DNA of 64,000 bases from UBA10649 sp963700255 (GCA_963700255.1 CAVOWW010000018.1:62001-126000); one strand, 5' to 3'. Shown: positions 16,210 to 24,752, numbered from the stretch's first letter. Notes: a model not told the origin generated them from the sequence alone. Numbers and translations: made by a program.

Positions 16210-16393
16210 CCGTCTCACCTCCCTTCCCTGTGGAGCGCGAGTCCTGACGTGCTCGCGCCATCACCGGGAAGGCAGTGCCCGCACCGTAGGAGCAGGTCCC
16301 TGGCCGCCGGGAGGGCCGACTGGAACCTGTGGACAGCAGTCGCGGTCCGCCCGATGTCACACCGTCGGCGTAGTGTTCGAGTGGATCAAGAGT
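16210..16393. other. Intergenic region between a small membrane peptide and the nuclease cluster
   Basis: No gene seen. It contains one perfect hairpin (GCGCGAG, 10-nt loop, CTCGCGC, 16235-16258) in the leader of the minus-strand peptide, and should hold divergent promoters for the peptide and for the gene at 16499. I could not pick a convincing -10/-35 pair. Confidence 0.4.
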
Positions 16394-16480
16394 CCTGGCG
16401 ACAAGCCCTCCGGCTTGCCAGGCGCCAACCGCGCAACGCGCACGGTGGCCCCGGTGGAAGATCCGCCCCCTCGCAGGGGG
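16394..16480 (+). promoter_or_regulatory. Two hairpins in the leader of the 16499 gene
   Basis: A long stem with one bulge (CCTGG-cga-CAAGCC / GGCTTGCCAGG, 16394-16422) and a compact hairpin (CCCCCT-CGC-AGGGGG, 16466-16480) lie just before the strong ribosome-binding site GGAGGAGG (about 16487-16494). The second hairpin ends within 8 nt of that site, so folding could limit its access. Confidence 0.4.
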
Positions 16481-16498
16481 AAGAGCGGAGGAGGAGCA

Positions 16499-16768
16499 AT
16501 GGCCCACGACCCCGAAGGCACGCGTTGGCCGTACGTGCCCTACGCCCGATTGCCCGAGCTCAGCGACGCCCGGCTCGCTGAGTACGCGGGCTACTGGCGA
16601 GCACGCACGGAGGAATACCGATTCGCACGCGGCCTGCTCACTCGCGATGACCCTGCCGCGGGCCGCACCGGCTACTCCGCTTGGTGGTGCAGCAAGTACT
16701 GGTCGATCGCGCTGGCCGAGCAGAAGCGTCGAGCGGCCAGCGCAGGCGGGGCGGCGGGCGGGCGGTGA
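16499..16768 (+). CDS. Hypothetical protein, 89 aa, first gene of the Fe-S nuclease cluster
   Basis: Not recognised. The sequence is rich in Arg, Tyr and Trp (GTRWPYVPYARLPELSDARLAEYAGYWRARTEEYRFARGLL, read in parts) with a central SAWWCSKYWSIALAEQKRR and an Ala/Gly-rich end. It looks helical and basic. The ATG at 16499 has a strong GGAGGAGG site; a longer frame from 16373 lacks one and would run through the hairpin leader. Its TGA overlaps the next GTG by 4 nt, so it is coupled to the genes that follow. Confidence 0.55.
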   Translation: MAHDPEGTRWPYVPYARLPELSDARLAEYAGYWRARTEEYRFARGLLTRDDPAAGRTGYSAWWCSKYWSIALAEQKRRAASAGGAAGGR

Positions 16769-17250
16769 GCGAGTGGCGTCACCGTCGGCCCACGGCCTCA
16801 CCGGACCGTCCGCCCAGCATCCTGGTGCCGCGTCACTCGGTTGATCGCGTCACGACAGTGCGGGTCGACCGGCGGGTGCACGGGACCAACAGCCAGATCG
16901 GCGGGACGGCTGCCTACAAGTACGGCATGGACGTGCTCTTCACGGTGCGCTGCGAGCTCTGTCGCAGCGACCTGGACGCACGGGGCGCAGCGGGGGGATC
17001 CGACAACTGCCAACGGCGAACGCACTATCGGCCGGAGGACCCGGGGGCGTGGTGGCGGCGGGCGCTGGAGATCGTGGACCTTCACCGCCGGACGCCTCGC
17101 CACGTGGCAGCCCTCACGGCAGCTGCCGGATCCTCGTCGCCGGTGAGGGCGGTTCGATCCTCAGCGTCGGTGCCTGACGCTACGGTCGGTGGTGGAGAAC
17201 GGCATCGGCTGAGACGGGGGTGGGTATGGCGTACGAGCCGGTCGACGTGA
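16765..17250 (+). CDS. Hypothetical basic protein, 161 aa, with a CXXC motif
   Basis: Not recognised. GTG 16765 overlaps the previous stop by 4 nt, and the frame ends 25 nt inside the next gene. The middle part looks like a real protein (GTNSQIGGTAAYKYGMDVLFTVRCELCRSD in pieces, then RPEDPGAWWRRALEIVDLHRR). Both ends are Arg/Ser-rich and less convincing, so the true protein may be shorter. The CELC pair with a later Cys and His could bind zinc. It is probably co-transcribed with the nuclease genes. Confidence 0.4.
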   Translation: MSEWRHRRPTASPDRPPSILVPRHSVDRVTTVRVDRRVHGTNSQIGGTAAYKYGMDVLFTVRCELCRSDLDARGAAGGSDNCQRRTHYRPEDPGAWWRRALEIVDLHRRTPRHVAALTAAAGSSSPVRAVRSSASVPDATVGGGERHRLRRGWVWRTSRST

Positions 17251-18137
17251 TCGTCGACGACAGCCGTTCGTCAGGCCTCCCCGCGGTCTGGTCGCCGAGC
17301 TCGGTCAACGACTTCATCAAGTGCCCGCTCGCCTACTGGTGGAAGTACGCGCAGGGCTGGCGCACCATGCCCAACGCGGTGCTCACGGCAGGGACCCTGG
17401 TGCACGGGGTGCTGGAGGAGCTGATGGCCCTCGAGCCGCCTGAGCGGACGCTCGAGCGCGCTCGAGCCATCTACACCGAGCAGTGGTCCTCGCTCGATCC
17501 CCAGCTCGACGAGCGAGTGAACCGCATCGAGCTGCGGGAGCGTGCGGGCACCGCGCTGCGGTCCTACTTCGACATCGAGGACCCGGCCGCCGTCGAGGTG
17601 ATCCCGGATGGCCTCGAGCGCAAGGTCAGCGCCACGATCGGTGGGGTGCAGATCGCCGGCACCGTCGACCGCGTCCAGTTCGCCGACGCTGGCGTGCGGG
17701 TGCTCGACTACAAGACGGGTGGCGCCAAGCCGCAGTACGCCGCCGCCTACTGGCGGCAGCTGCTGCTCTACGCGCAGATGCTCGCCGACGAGGGCACCGA
17801 CGTCGCCGACATCGCACTGATGTACCTCGGCGAGCCGGCTCGGGTGCTGGTGCGTCCGGTCCCACCCGCTGCACGCGCGCGCACCGCGGGCGACCTGGCC
17901 ACCGCGCAGGCGGAGCGCACCGGCTTCGACGAGCAGTCCCGGTGGGAGGCTCGCCCGAGCGCGCTGTGCCGCTCCTGCCCCTTCAAGGTGGCGTGCCCGT
18001 CGTACTCCGACCGGGCGGTTCCGATACCCGGGTCCGAGGCGAGCCATCGCACGCTGCAGAACGTGCGCGACCTGGTGCTTCGCCCGGCACGCCCGGTGGA
18101 GCCCGATCGGGTCGGCGATCCGGAGGTGTCGGCATGA
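17226..18137 (+). CDS. RecB/Cas4-like PD-(D/E)XK nuclease with Fe-S cluster
   Basis: The 303-residue protein has the full signature of Fe-S PD-(D/E)XK nucleases (AddB, Dna2, Cas4 and RecB-like): SSVNDFIKCPLAYWWKY with Cys33, LVHGVLEEL with His60, TVDRVQ with Asp148, VLDYKTGG with Asp161 and Lys163, and a C-terminal cluster CRSCPFKVAC (Cys248, 251, 257). Cys33 plus the last three would hold a 4Fe-4S cluster; Asp148, Asp161 and Lys163 would bind the metal for DNA cleavage. ATG 17226 (MAYEPVD) or 17220 are both possible. Its stop overlaps the partner's ATG by 4 nt. No helicase domain is present. Confidence 0.85.
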   Translation: MAYEPVDVIVDDSRSSGLPAVWSPSSVNDFIKCPLAYWWKYAQGWRTMPNAVLTAGTLVHGVLEELMALEPPERTLERARAIYTEQWSSLDPQLDERVNRIELRERAGTALRSYFDIEDPAAVEVIPDGLERKVSATIGGVQIAGTVDRVQFADAGVRVLDYKTGGAKPQYAAAYWRQLLLYAQMLADEGTDVADIALMYLGEPARVLVRPVPPAARARTAGDLATAQAERTGFDEQSRWEARPSALCRSCPFKVACPSYSDRAVPIPGSEASHRTLQNVRDLVLRPARPVEPDRVGDPEVSA

Positions 18138-19954
18138 GCGACGTCAGTCCCGTTCCCGTGCACCTCGCCATCCCGGAGTGGACCCCGCCGTGGCCGGCGA
18201 GTGCTCCGAGCTACGTGCGGCTGAGCCCCACCCACCTGCGTCCGCGGGGCTGCGCGGAGCAGGTGGCCCGCAAGGCCCGGCCCGACGTGTTCACCGACGA
18301 CAAGGCGCCCTGGGAGCCAACGGGGCAGGGGTCGTTCCCCCTCGGACTCGTCCGCGACGCCCTCCTCATCCTTCTCCAGGAGACGCCCTCCGCCACGGGA
18401 CTCTCGGCGCAGGAGCGCGTCCGCGCGGCGATCGACCGGGCGATCGACGCGTCCTGGGAGGACTGGTCGCCGGACTCGCGCGCCGCCGTCGAGGCGGGCG
18501 TCGTCGGGTACCTCGAGGTGCTGGAGTCTCTCCGGGCGGACGGATCGCTGCCCGAGACCCGGGTGTTCCCCGATCTCGTCGCGCTCCAGGACCCGGACGG
18601 CGACCGAGTCGAGCTGTGGGCGTGGGCGATCCACCACGTCAGCATCGACGGGGCACTGCGGGAGGCGCACCTGCTGCGGTGGCGAGGTGCCCGCTCTGCC
18701 GTCGTGCAGGAGGCGGAGGCCGATCTCATCGCCCACGTGGCGGGGTCGGGAGCGATCGCGGAGCACGCCAAGTGGTACCAGCGGTTCGAGCCGAAGCGTG
18801 GCCTCACTCAGCCACCGCTCGCGAAGCAGGTGCGGGTGCGCGTCGTCGGCGTGCTCGACGCGAGCACGGACGTGCGATTCGACGGCACCCCGATGGATGC
18901 GGCGGAGGCGACGGCCACCCATGTGCCCGCTCTCCTGGGCCCGCTGGGCGGGGGGTCGACGAGCCCCAGCGGTGGCTGCAGCGGCTGCAACGTCCGGCAC
19001 GTGTGTGCCGGCCCGATGCGGATGCCCGGCCTGCTGGGCGTCTCCGGCTACTCGCCGCGCACCCGGTCGATCTCGCCGTCTGCGCTGTGGACCCACGGCG
19101 CCTGCCCGCGCCAGCTCCACCTGTCCCGAGACCTCGGCCTGCCTCGCACGCCGAGGGGCGACAGCCCCGCGCTCCTCCGCGGCACGCAGGTGCACGCCTG
19201 GCTGGCGTCCGCCCACACCCGCGGCCGCGCCTGCTCAGCCGGCGACCTGCCGGAGGGAGTCGACACCGATGCCGTGCACAGCCCGCTCGGCTGGAGCGCG
19301 GACGAGTACGCCACCAACCGTCCCTACCTGCTGCAGCACCTCGGCCGGTGCCCGTTCGACGACGCGGGTGTCTCGGAGCTCACCGCCGAGGTGGCCGTCA
19401 CCGCCTGGGACACCGATGCCAACGTCATCCTCAGCACGCGCCCCGACACCGCCTGGCGCCGTGACGATGGCCGCTGGGTGCTCCGCGAGACCAAGACCCT
19501 CAGCCCCCGGGGCCTGCCCGAGGACCGCACGCTCCTGCTCGGCCGCTACACGCAGGTGGCGGCGTCCCTCTGCCTGCTTGCCGACGGATTCACGCCCGAC
19601 GGCGTCCCGGCCGAGACCCCGGGCATCGTGCAGCTCGAGCTCCTCGGCCCGGATGCGGGAGCCGTGGTCGAGTACGACGCGGGAGATCCCGTCGTCGTGC
19701 TCGTCGCCCGCACCGCGCTCGCCGACCGGATCGACTCGTGGCTCTTCGACACCACGCATCCGGTCGGGCCGAACCCGCCCTGCCGCACCTGCGAGGTCTA
19801 CGAGTGGTGCGAGGTGAGGCCCGTCAGCGTCGTGGAGGAGGTGACGGCCGACCTCCTGCCCGCCACGGCGGCTGGCGGCCTCGACTGGGCGGTGTCGGAT
19901 GCCATGCTGCGCGAGCTGGCCAGTGCCGACGTCGTGGAGGAGTTCCCGTTCTGA
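18134..19954 (+). CDS. Tandem Fe-S PD-(D/E)XK nuclease-like protein, first half degenerate
   Basis: The 606-residue protein repeats the layout of its partner twice. First half: LSPTHLRPRGC (Cys40) and CSGCNVRHVC (Cys282, 285, 291), but the catalytic D...(D/E)XK is replaced by HHVSIDGALREAHLLRWRG, so it is probably inactive. Second half: SPSALWTHGACPRQLHL (Cys324), TQVHAWL (His354), STRPDTAW (Asp438), LRETKTLS (Glu452, Lys454) and CRTCEVYEWC (Cys550, 553, 559), which looks active. Each half could hold one 4Fe-4S cluster. It is translationally coupled to the single-domain nuclease. The duplication is my reading of the motifs; I know no named family with this form. Confidence 0.75.
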   Translation: MSDVSPVPVHLAIPEWTPPWPASAPSYVRLSPTHLRPRGCAEQVARKARPDVFTDDKAPWEPTGQGSFPLGLVRDALLILLQETPSATGLSAQERVRAAIDRAIDASWEDWSPDSRAAVEAGVVGYLEVLESLRADGSLPETRVFPDLVALQDPDGDRVELWAWAIHHVSIDGALREAHLLRWRGARSAVVQEAEADLIAHVAGSGAIAEHAKWYQRFEPKRGLTQPPLAKQVRVRVVGVLDASTDVRFDGTPMDAAEATATHVPALLGPLGGGSTSPSGGCSGCNVRHVCAGPMRMPGLLGVSGYSPRTRSISPSALWTHGACPRQLHLSRDLGLPRTPRGDSPALLRGTQVHAWLASAHTRGRACSAGDLPEGVDTDAVHSPLGWSADEYATNRPYLLQHLGRCPFDDAGVSELTAEVAVTAWDTDANVILSTRPDTAWRRDDGRWVLRETKTLSPRGLPEDRTLLLGRYTQVAASLCLLADGFTPDGVPAETPGIVQLELLGPDAGAVVEYDAGDPVVVLVARTALADRIDSWLFDTTHPVGPNPPCRTCEVYEWCEVRPVSVVEEVTADLLPATAAGGLDWAVSDAMLRELASADVVEEFPF

Positions 19955-19967
19955 GCGTGGCGCCGGG

Positions 19968-20669
19968 TCAGGAGCCGCTGGACCGCCGGTACAGCGCTGC
20001 CGGACGTCCCGGCCCACCGCGCGTGACCTCGCCGGTCTCACGCAGCTGCCGCGACATCTTGCGTCGGAACGTGTCGATCGCCCAGTGCTCCTTGCCGAGC
20101 ACGGCGAAATGCACCACCCCGAGCTCGGAGAGGGTGAACGTGTCCGCATCGAGGAAGCGCTCGGGATCCGGGGTCTCGCGGTACTCGGCACGCAGCTCGT
20201 CATGCGCGCGGGCGATGATCTCGTCCTGGCCGTAGGGCAGTCGACGCTGCTGGTCGGGGAGCACCGGTCGATCCTCGCGGATCGGTGCGATCGTCAGACC
20301 GGACTCGGTGGCGACCACGGGATCGAGTCGCTCGATCGGGAGCACCAGCAGGTGCGCGACGGAGAGCACCCAGCCGCGGTCGTCGCGGTCGGGGTCGTCG
20401 AAGACGTGCAGCTGCCGGGGGGTGCGGCCGGCCAGGGCCCGCGCCGGGAGCCCGCACTTCTCCGCCAGGGTGCGCTCCACCGCGTCGGCGAGGCGCTCGC
20501 GCTCGCGCAGGAAGCGTCCGGGGAGTGCCCAGGCACCGGCCTTGTCGCCGGTCCGGCGATGGAGGAGGACGCCCAGCTCGCCGGCCTCGGTCACCGTCAG
20601 GACGGCGACGTCGACGGCGACGCTGGGGCGGGGGAACTGATCGAGGTCGGAGGTCCCGATGCCGGTCAC
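19968..20669 (-). CDS. NrtR-like regulator (Nudix domain plus winged helix)
   Basis: The 233-residue protein begins with a Nudix fold (VAVDVAVLTVTEAGELGVLLHRR, WALPGRFLRERERLADAVERTLAEKCGL) and ends with a winged helix (HFAVLGKEHWAIDTFRRKMSRQLRETGEV). The Nudix box is degenerate: the expected REXXEE is ERTLAEK, so it should bind an ADP-ribose-type ligand rather than hydrolyse it, as in NrtR repressors of NAD metabolism. It is divergent from an ADP-ribosylglycohydrolase gene, a natural target. The start is GTG 20669. It ends 13 nt from the convergent nuclease gene. Confidence 0.85.
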   Translation of the reverse strand: MTGIGTSDLDQFPRPSVAVDVAVLTVTEAGELGVLLHRRTGDKAGAWALPGRFLRERERLADAVERTLAEKCGLPARALAGRTPRQLHVFDDPDRDDRGWVLSVAHLLVLPIERLDPVVATESGLTIAPIREDRPVLPDQQRRLPYGQDEIIARAHDELRAEYRETPDPERFLDADTFTLSELGVVHFAVLGKEHWAIDTFRRKMSRQLRETGEVTRGGPGRPAALYRRSSGS

Positions 20670-20688
20670 GGGACGAGGTTATCGCAAC

Positions 20689-20720
20689 TCTGCGGAATCA
20701 TGTGCTAGTGTTCTCGCAGA
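20689..20720. promoter_or_regulatory. Inverted repeat between NrtR-like gene and its divergent target
   Basis: Arms TCTGCGGAA (20689-20697) and TTCTCGCAGA (20711-20720) form an imperfect palindrome centred in the 75-nt divergent gap. Its position suits an operator controlling both genes. It does not match any NrtR consensus I can state with confidence. Confidence 0.45.
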
Positions 20721-20744
20721 AATGAGATTACTAGGGGAGGTTCC

Positions 20745-22249
20745 ATGGGACACACGGTGACGGCAGACCGGCTGACGGGGATCCTGATCGGCGCGGCCTG
20801 CGCGGACGCGCTGGGCGCGGGGTACGAGTTCGGCGCGCCGGTGCCGTCGAGCGAGCCGGTGACGATGCGGCGGCAGGGTGCCTTCGAGGCAGGGGAGTGG
20901 ACGGACGACACCGCCCAGCTCCTGGCGATCGCCACGGCCGCCGCTGACGGCGTCGACCTGGGGACGGTCGCCGGGGAGGACGCGGTAGCCGCGCGGCTGC
21001 AGGAGTGGTACCTCTCACCCGCGCGGCTGAAGGACATCGGCATCCACTCCGCCGTCGTGTTCGGCGAGGTCGCGACCCTGCCGACCCCGGGGCTCGGGGA
21101 GCGGTTCCGCGCCGTCGCCGAGGCCAAGGAGGCGCGTCGCCCCGGCAGCAGTGGCGGCAACGGCGCGCTCATGCGCACGGCTGGTGTCGCGATGGCACTG
21201 CACACCGACCCGTCCGCAATGGTCCGTGCCGCGATGCGTCTCGCGTCGATGACGCATGCAGACGACCGGTCGAGCCAGGCGTGCGCGGTGTGGTGCCTGG
21301 CGATCCGCGCGGCGTTGCTCGCCGAGGACCCGGCGGACACCGAGGCCCTCGCGGCGGCACTGGATGCTGATGTCGTGGCGTACCTGCCCGTCGAGGTCGA
21401 CTACTGGAGGGCGGTCCTGCGCGAGGCGTACGGCACCTCGCCGGTCGACTACTACGACTACCACCCGTCGAACGGCTACTGCGTCACGACGCTGCTGGCG
21501 GCCTGGGCTGCGGTGACCGGGACTCCGGTGCCGACGGACGAGCCGGACGGCATCTAGCGCTGGCCGTCGAGGCCGCGGTGCGCGGCGGCGGCGACACCGA
21601 CACCGTCGCCTGCGTCGCGGGCGCCCTGCTCGGGGCGATGTGGGGGTACTCGGCCGTGCCGCTGCAGTGGCGGCGCCGGGTGTTCGGCTGGCCGGGGATG
21701 CGCGACGCCGAGCTCATCCGGGTCGCCGACGCGATCCACCGCGGGGGAGTGGATCGCTCGTCGTGGCCGCATGCGGACCACCAGCCGTACGGCGGCTGGG
21801 AGGGCAGGGATGCAGTCGCGGTCCACCCGCATGACGAGGGCGTCGTCATCTCGGGCGTCGACGCGGCCTACGGCCGGCTGCGGATCGCGGGCGACCGCAT
21901 CGATGCCGTGGTGTCGCTGTGCCGGGTCGGCGTGACGGACCTCGACCACTTCGGGCTGCCGCCCGAGGATCGCATCGAGGTCCGGCTCATCGACGAGGGC
22001 GGCCCGGCGAACCCGCATCTGCGACTGGTCATGGAGGAGGCGGCGGATGCCGTCGCCGCCTACCGGGCGCAGGGCAAGCGCGTGCTCCTGCACTGCGTGG
22101 CCGCCCAGTCCCGCACGCCGTCCGTGGCTGCGCTCTACTCCGTGCGCCACCGGGGGGTGGCGCCCGATGTCGCACTGGGCGAGGTGTGCGACGCCCTGCC
22201 TGCGGCATCACCGAAGCAGGCCCTGGCGAACGTGGTTCGCGGTGGGTGA
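20745..22249 (+). pseudogene. ADP-ribosylglycohydrolase fused to a dual-specificity phosphatase, one frameshift
   Basis: The first frame (20745-21557) gives the N-terminal two thirds of an ADP-ribosylglycohydrolase: GILIGAACADALGAGYEF, EWTDDTAQLLAIA and GSSGGNGALMRTAGVA. A TAG at 21555 interrupts it. The frame resuming by 21578 carries the missing metal motif GGDTDTVACVAGALLGA, then a linker and a phosphatase domain with VLLHCVAAQSRTPSVAALY (the CX5R signature). The intended protein is about 500 residues: an ADP-ribose hydrolase with a Cys-based phosphatase. One base added or lost near 21550 explains the break. AGGGGAGG precedes ATG 20745. It is probably controlled by the divergent Nudix regulator. 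Confidence 0.85.
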
Positions 22250-22253
22250 CGCC

Positions 22254-23017
22254 CTATGCGGGCAGGCGCGCGGCCCAGGCGTCGATCGCGGCGACGACCT
22301 CCCGCGGACGGGTCATCGTCGGGACATGCCCGGCGTCGTCGAGCACGACGAGTTCGGCTCCAGGGATCGCCGCCGCTGCGGCCTCGCCGGCCGACAGGGG
22401 CACGATCGCGTCGAGACGGCCGTGGATCACCAGAGTCGGCACCGTGAGTGCGCTGAGGTCGGGCGCCATCCGGGGAACGTCATGCGTCTCGAACATGCGC
22501 GCAGCGGCGTCCGGGTCCGCGCGCAGGAGGATCTGCCGCCCCCACCGCTTCAGGTGCTCGCTGTCGGGCTCGGGCACGCACGCCGCCACGAACGCCTCGA
22601 CGTAGGCGTCGTAGGCCTGGCGCACGGCGGAGTGATCGGTCGCCTCGCCGCTCGTCTCGGTGATGCCGTCGACGATGACCAGTCCGGCGAACCGCTCCGG
22701 ACTCTGAAGGGCGGCGGTGATCACGGTGAGGGCGCCCATCGACTCGCCCGCGAGGACGCACCTCTCGATGCCGTAGTGGTCGAGCACCGTGACGAGGTCG
22801 TCGACGAGGCCCTGCGGGTGCACGTCGGCCGGCGGCGCGGTGCTGGCGCCGGAGCCACGGTGGTCGTACGCGACGCAGCGCCAGTCGCCTGCATCAGCTC
22901 GAGCGGCTGCTGCCACAGCTCCCAGGAGCCCACCCAGCCGCCGTGGGCGACGAAGGTGCGCGGTCCGCGGCCGAACTCCACCGCGTTCAGCAGGTGGCCA
23001 CCGGCCGGGATGAACAT
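22254..23017 (-). pseudogene. Alpha/beta hydrolase, one frameshift near residue 45
   Basis: From ATG 23017, MFIPAGGHLLNAVEFGRGPRTFVAHGGWVGS gives the beta1-beta2 region and oxyanion HGG. After a frame change near 22885 the protein continues RCVAYDHRGSGAST, VLAGESMGALTVITAAL (Ser nucleophile in GESMG), PTLVIHGRLDAIVPL (Asp) and VVLDDAGHVPTMTRP (His). The triad is complete, so a single-base error is likely. The fold covers esterases, haloperoxidase-like enzymes and lipases; the substrate is not evident. It converges on the phosphatase fusion, 4 nt apart. Confidence 0.8.
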
Positions 23018-23148
23018 GGATCGCAGCCTAGGCCGATGGCGCGGGCGGCGGGTCCGTTCGCTGACCGGTGTCAGACCGTCATGAGACAACTGGACCACAA
23101 CAGGAAGACGAACAGCCGGGGACGATCCTCCGGCGGAACGGGGATGCC

Positions 23149-24486
23149 GTGAAGCTCAACGCCACGCTCGACGTAGATGTGCTCGCCCTGCAGCAGGATG
23201 ACGAGGTCACCTGCCTGCTCACCTTCGAGGCGCCGGTGCCGGCCGACCTCGCCGACCGACCCGGCGAGACGCTCATCGTGGTCGTCGACCGCTCCGGCTC
23301 CATGCGTGGGGAGCCGTTGGAGGCTGTGCGCTCGAGCCTGCACGCGCTGGTCGGCCGGGTGAAGCCGCAGGACACCCTCGGCGTCGTCACGTTCGACACC
23401 GAGGCGGCGGTCGCCGTTCCGGCCCGCCCGGTCGGCGACCACCACCTGCCGACCGTCCACAGCCTGATCGACGGCATCCAGTCCGGTGGCAGCACCGACC
23501 TGGCGGGTGGGTACCTGCTCGGCCTGAGCGAGGCGCGACGGCACCTGGGCGCGACGGGGGCGACCGTCCTCGTGCTCTCCGACGGGCACGCCAACGCCGG
23601 AGTCACCGACCCGATCCAGGTCGGCCGCATCGCGGCCGGTGCGCGCGACGACCGCATCACCAGCAGCACGATCGGCATCGGTGCCGGCTACGACGAGATC
23701 CTGCTGAACGAGGTGGCCACGTCCGGCAACGGCAGCCATCGGTTCGCCTTCACGCCGGACGACGCTGCCGCCGTGGTGGGCGAGGAGGCGGGCGACCTGC
23801 TCAGCAAGTCCATCGTCAACGCGTTCGTGCGCATCCGGCCCATGGACCCTGACCTGCTCGACCACATCGGCACGCTGCATCAGGTGCCCCGCTGGATCGA
23901 GACCGACGCCAACGGCGAGAAGGTCCTGGTCATGCCGCTGGGCGACCTCTACTCCGGCGAGACGCGTGAACTGCTCGTGCACTTCGCCGTGCCCGGCGTC
24001 GCCGCCCTCGGCCTGCACACCCTGGCGGAGTTCACCATCGACTACGTCACCCTGCCGGACCTCACCGCGCAGACGATCACCTGGCCGATGTCGGTCAACG
24101 TGGTCCCGGGGGACGAGGCTGCCGGCCGCATCCCCGACCCGTCGGTCACGACGGCCCGGCTGCTCGCCGAGGCCACCAACGCCAAGCGCGAGGCCCGCGA
24201 GGCCCTCGGCCACGGGGACTCCGCGACCGCGTCCCGGATGATGAAGGAGCAGTCGACCCGGCTGCGTGGGGCGATCCTCGGCATCTCGGATGATGCACCG
24301 CACGCGGCGGAGCTCAAGGCCCGGCTGGTCGAGGAGGACGAGCAGCTCGAGAAGCTCGCCCGCGGTGCGGAGCAGCAGGACGCCATGATGGCGAGCAAGT
24401 CGTTCATGGAGGACTACTCGATGAACTCCCGCGGACGCGGCGACAAGACCCGGCGCGATCGGGCCCGGGGCAAGCGGGAGTTCTGA
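23149..24486 (+). CDS. VWA-domain protein (von Willebrand factor A)
   Basis: The 445-residue protein has a VIT-like beta-rich opening (ATLDVDVLALQQDDEVTCLLTF) and a VWA domain starting TLIVVVDRSGSM near residue 41. It has the complete metal-ion site: DRSGSM, the later Thr in GGSTDLAGG and the Asp in VLSDGHANAG. A C-terminal helical region rich in Glu and Arg (TNAKREAREALGHGD, ARLVEEDEQLEKLARGAEQQ) ends basic. GTG 23149 is preferred, although an in-frame ATG at 23068 would add 27 polar residues. No membrane span is seen. A small zinc-ribbon and a J-domain protein follow on the same strand, possibly as one unit. Confidence 0.75.
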   Translation: MKLNATLDVDVLALQQDDEVTCLLTFEAPVPADLADRPGETLIVVVDRSGSMRGEPLEAVRSSLHALVGRVKPQDTLGVVTFDTEAAVAVPARPVGDHHLPTVHSLIDGIQSGGSTDLAGGYLLGLSEARRHLGATGATVLVLSDGHANAGVTDPIQVGRIAAGARDDRITSSTIGIGAGYDEILLNEVATSGNGSHRFAFTPDDAAAVVGEEAGDLLSKSIVNAFVRIRPMDPDLLDHIGTLHQVPRWIETDANGEKVLVMPLGDLYSGETRELLVHFAVPGVAALGLHTLAEFTIDYVTLPDLTAQTITWPMSVNVVPGDEAAGRIPDPSVTTARLLAEATNAKREAREALGHGDSATASRMMKEQSTRLRGAILGISDDAPHAAELKARLVEEDEQLEKLARGAEQQDAMMASKSFMEDYSMNSRGRGDKTRRDRARGKREF

Positions 24487-24536
24487 GGCACCAGGTCCAG
24501 GTGAGGGGCATGTCCGCTTCGACGAGGGAGGCACGG

Positions 24537-24671
24537 ATGCCAGTGGCGTATGTGTGCGAGTACTGCGGGTTCGCAGGGGTCGACCCGACCGAGGACGACG
24601 CTGACCGGGTCCAGTGCCGGGACTGCGGAGAGCTGGTCGTTCCGCTTCCGCCGGGCAGCGGCCTCACCTAG
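24537..24671 (+). CDS. 44-residue zinc-ribbon protein
   Basis: ATG 24537, six bases after GGGAGG, opens MPVAYVCEYCGFAGVD, and the later VQCRDCGELVVPL supplies a second CXXC, so four Cys residues can bind one zinc or iron as in a rubredoxin-like ribbon. It starts about 50 nt after the VWA gene and may be co-transcribed with it. An in-frame ATG at 24510 would add nine residues but has poorer spacing to a ribosome-binding site. Confidence 0.6.
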   Translation: MPVAYVCEYCGFAGVDPTEDDADRVQCRDCGELVVPLPPGSGLT

Positions 24672-24752
24672 TGCCCTGCCGGTCCGAGTCGCTCGGGTGG
24701 GCGACCTGCGCGGATGTGCGTGGACGGCGTCGACTGTCGCTGGACCGACATC

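Noticed and set aside
16042..16581. Plus-strand open frame of 179 codons through the hairpin region
   Set aside because: No ribosome-binding site, Arg/Pro/Ser-rich composition, and it runs through perfect hairpins and out of frame with the gene at 16499.
23071..24534. Long open frame on the minus strand opposite the VWA gene
   Set aside because: It is an Arg/Gly/His-rich mirror of a high-GC gene with no motif; the plus strand has a complete VWA metal site.
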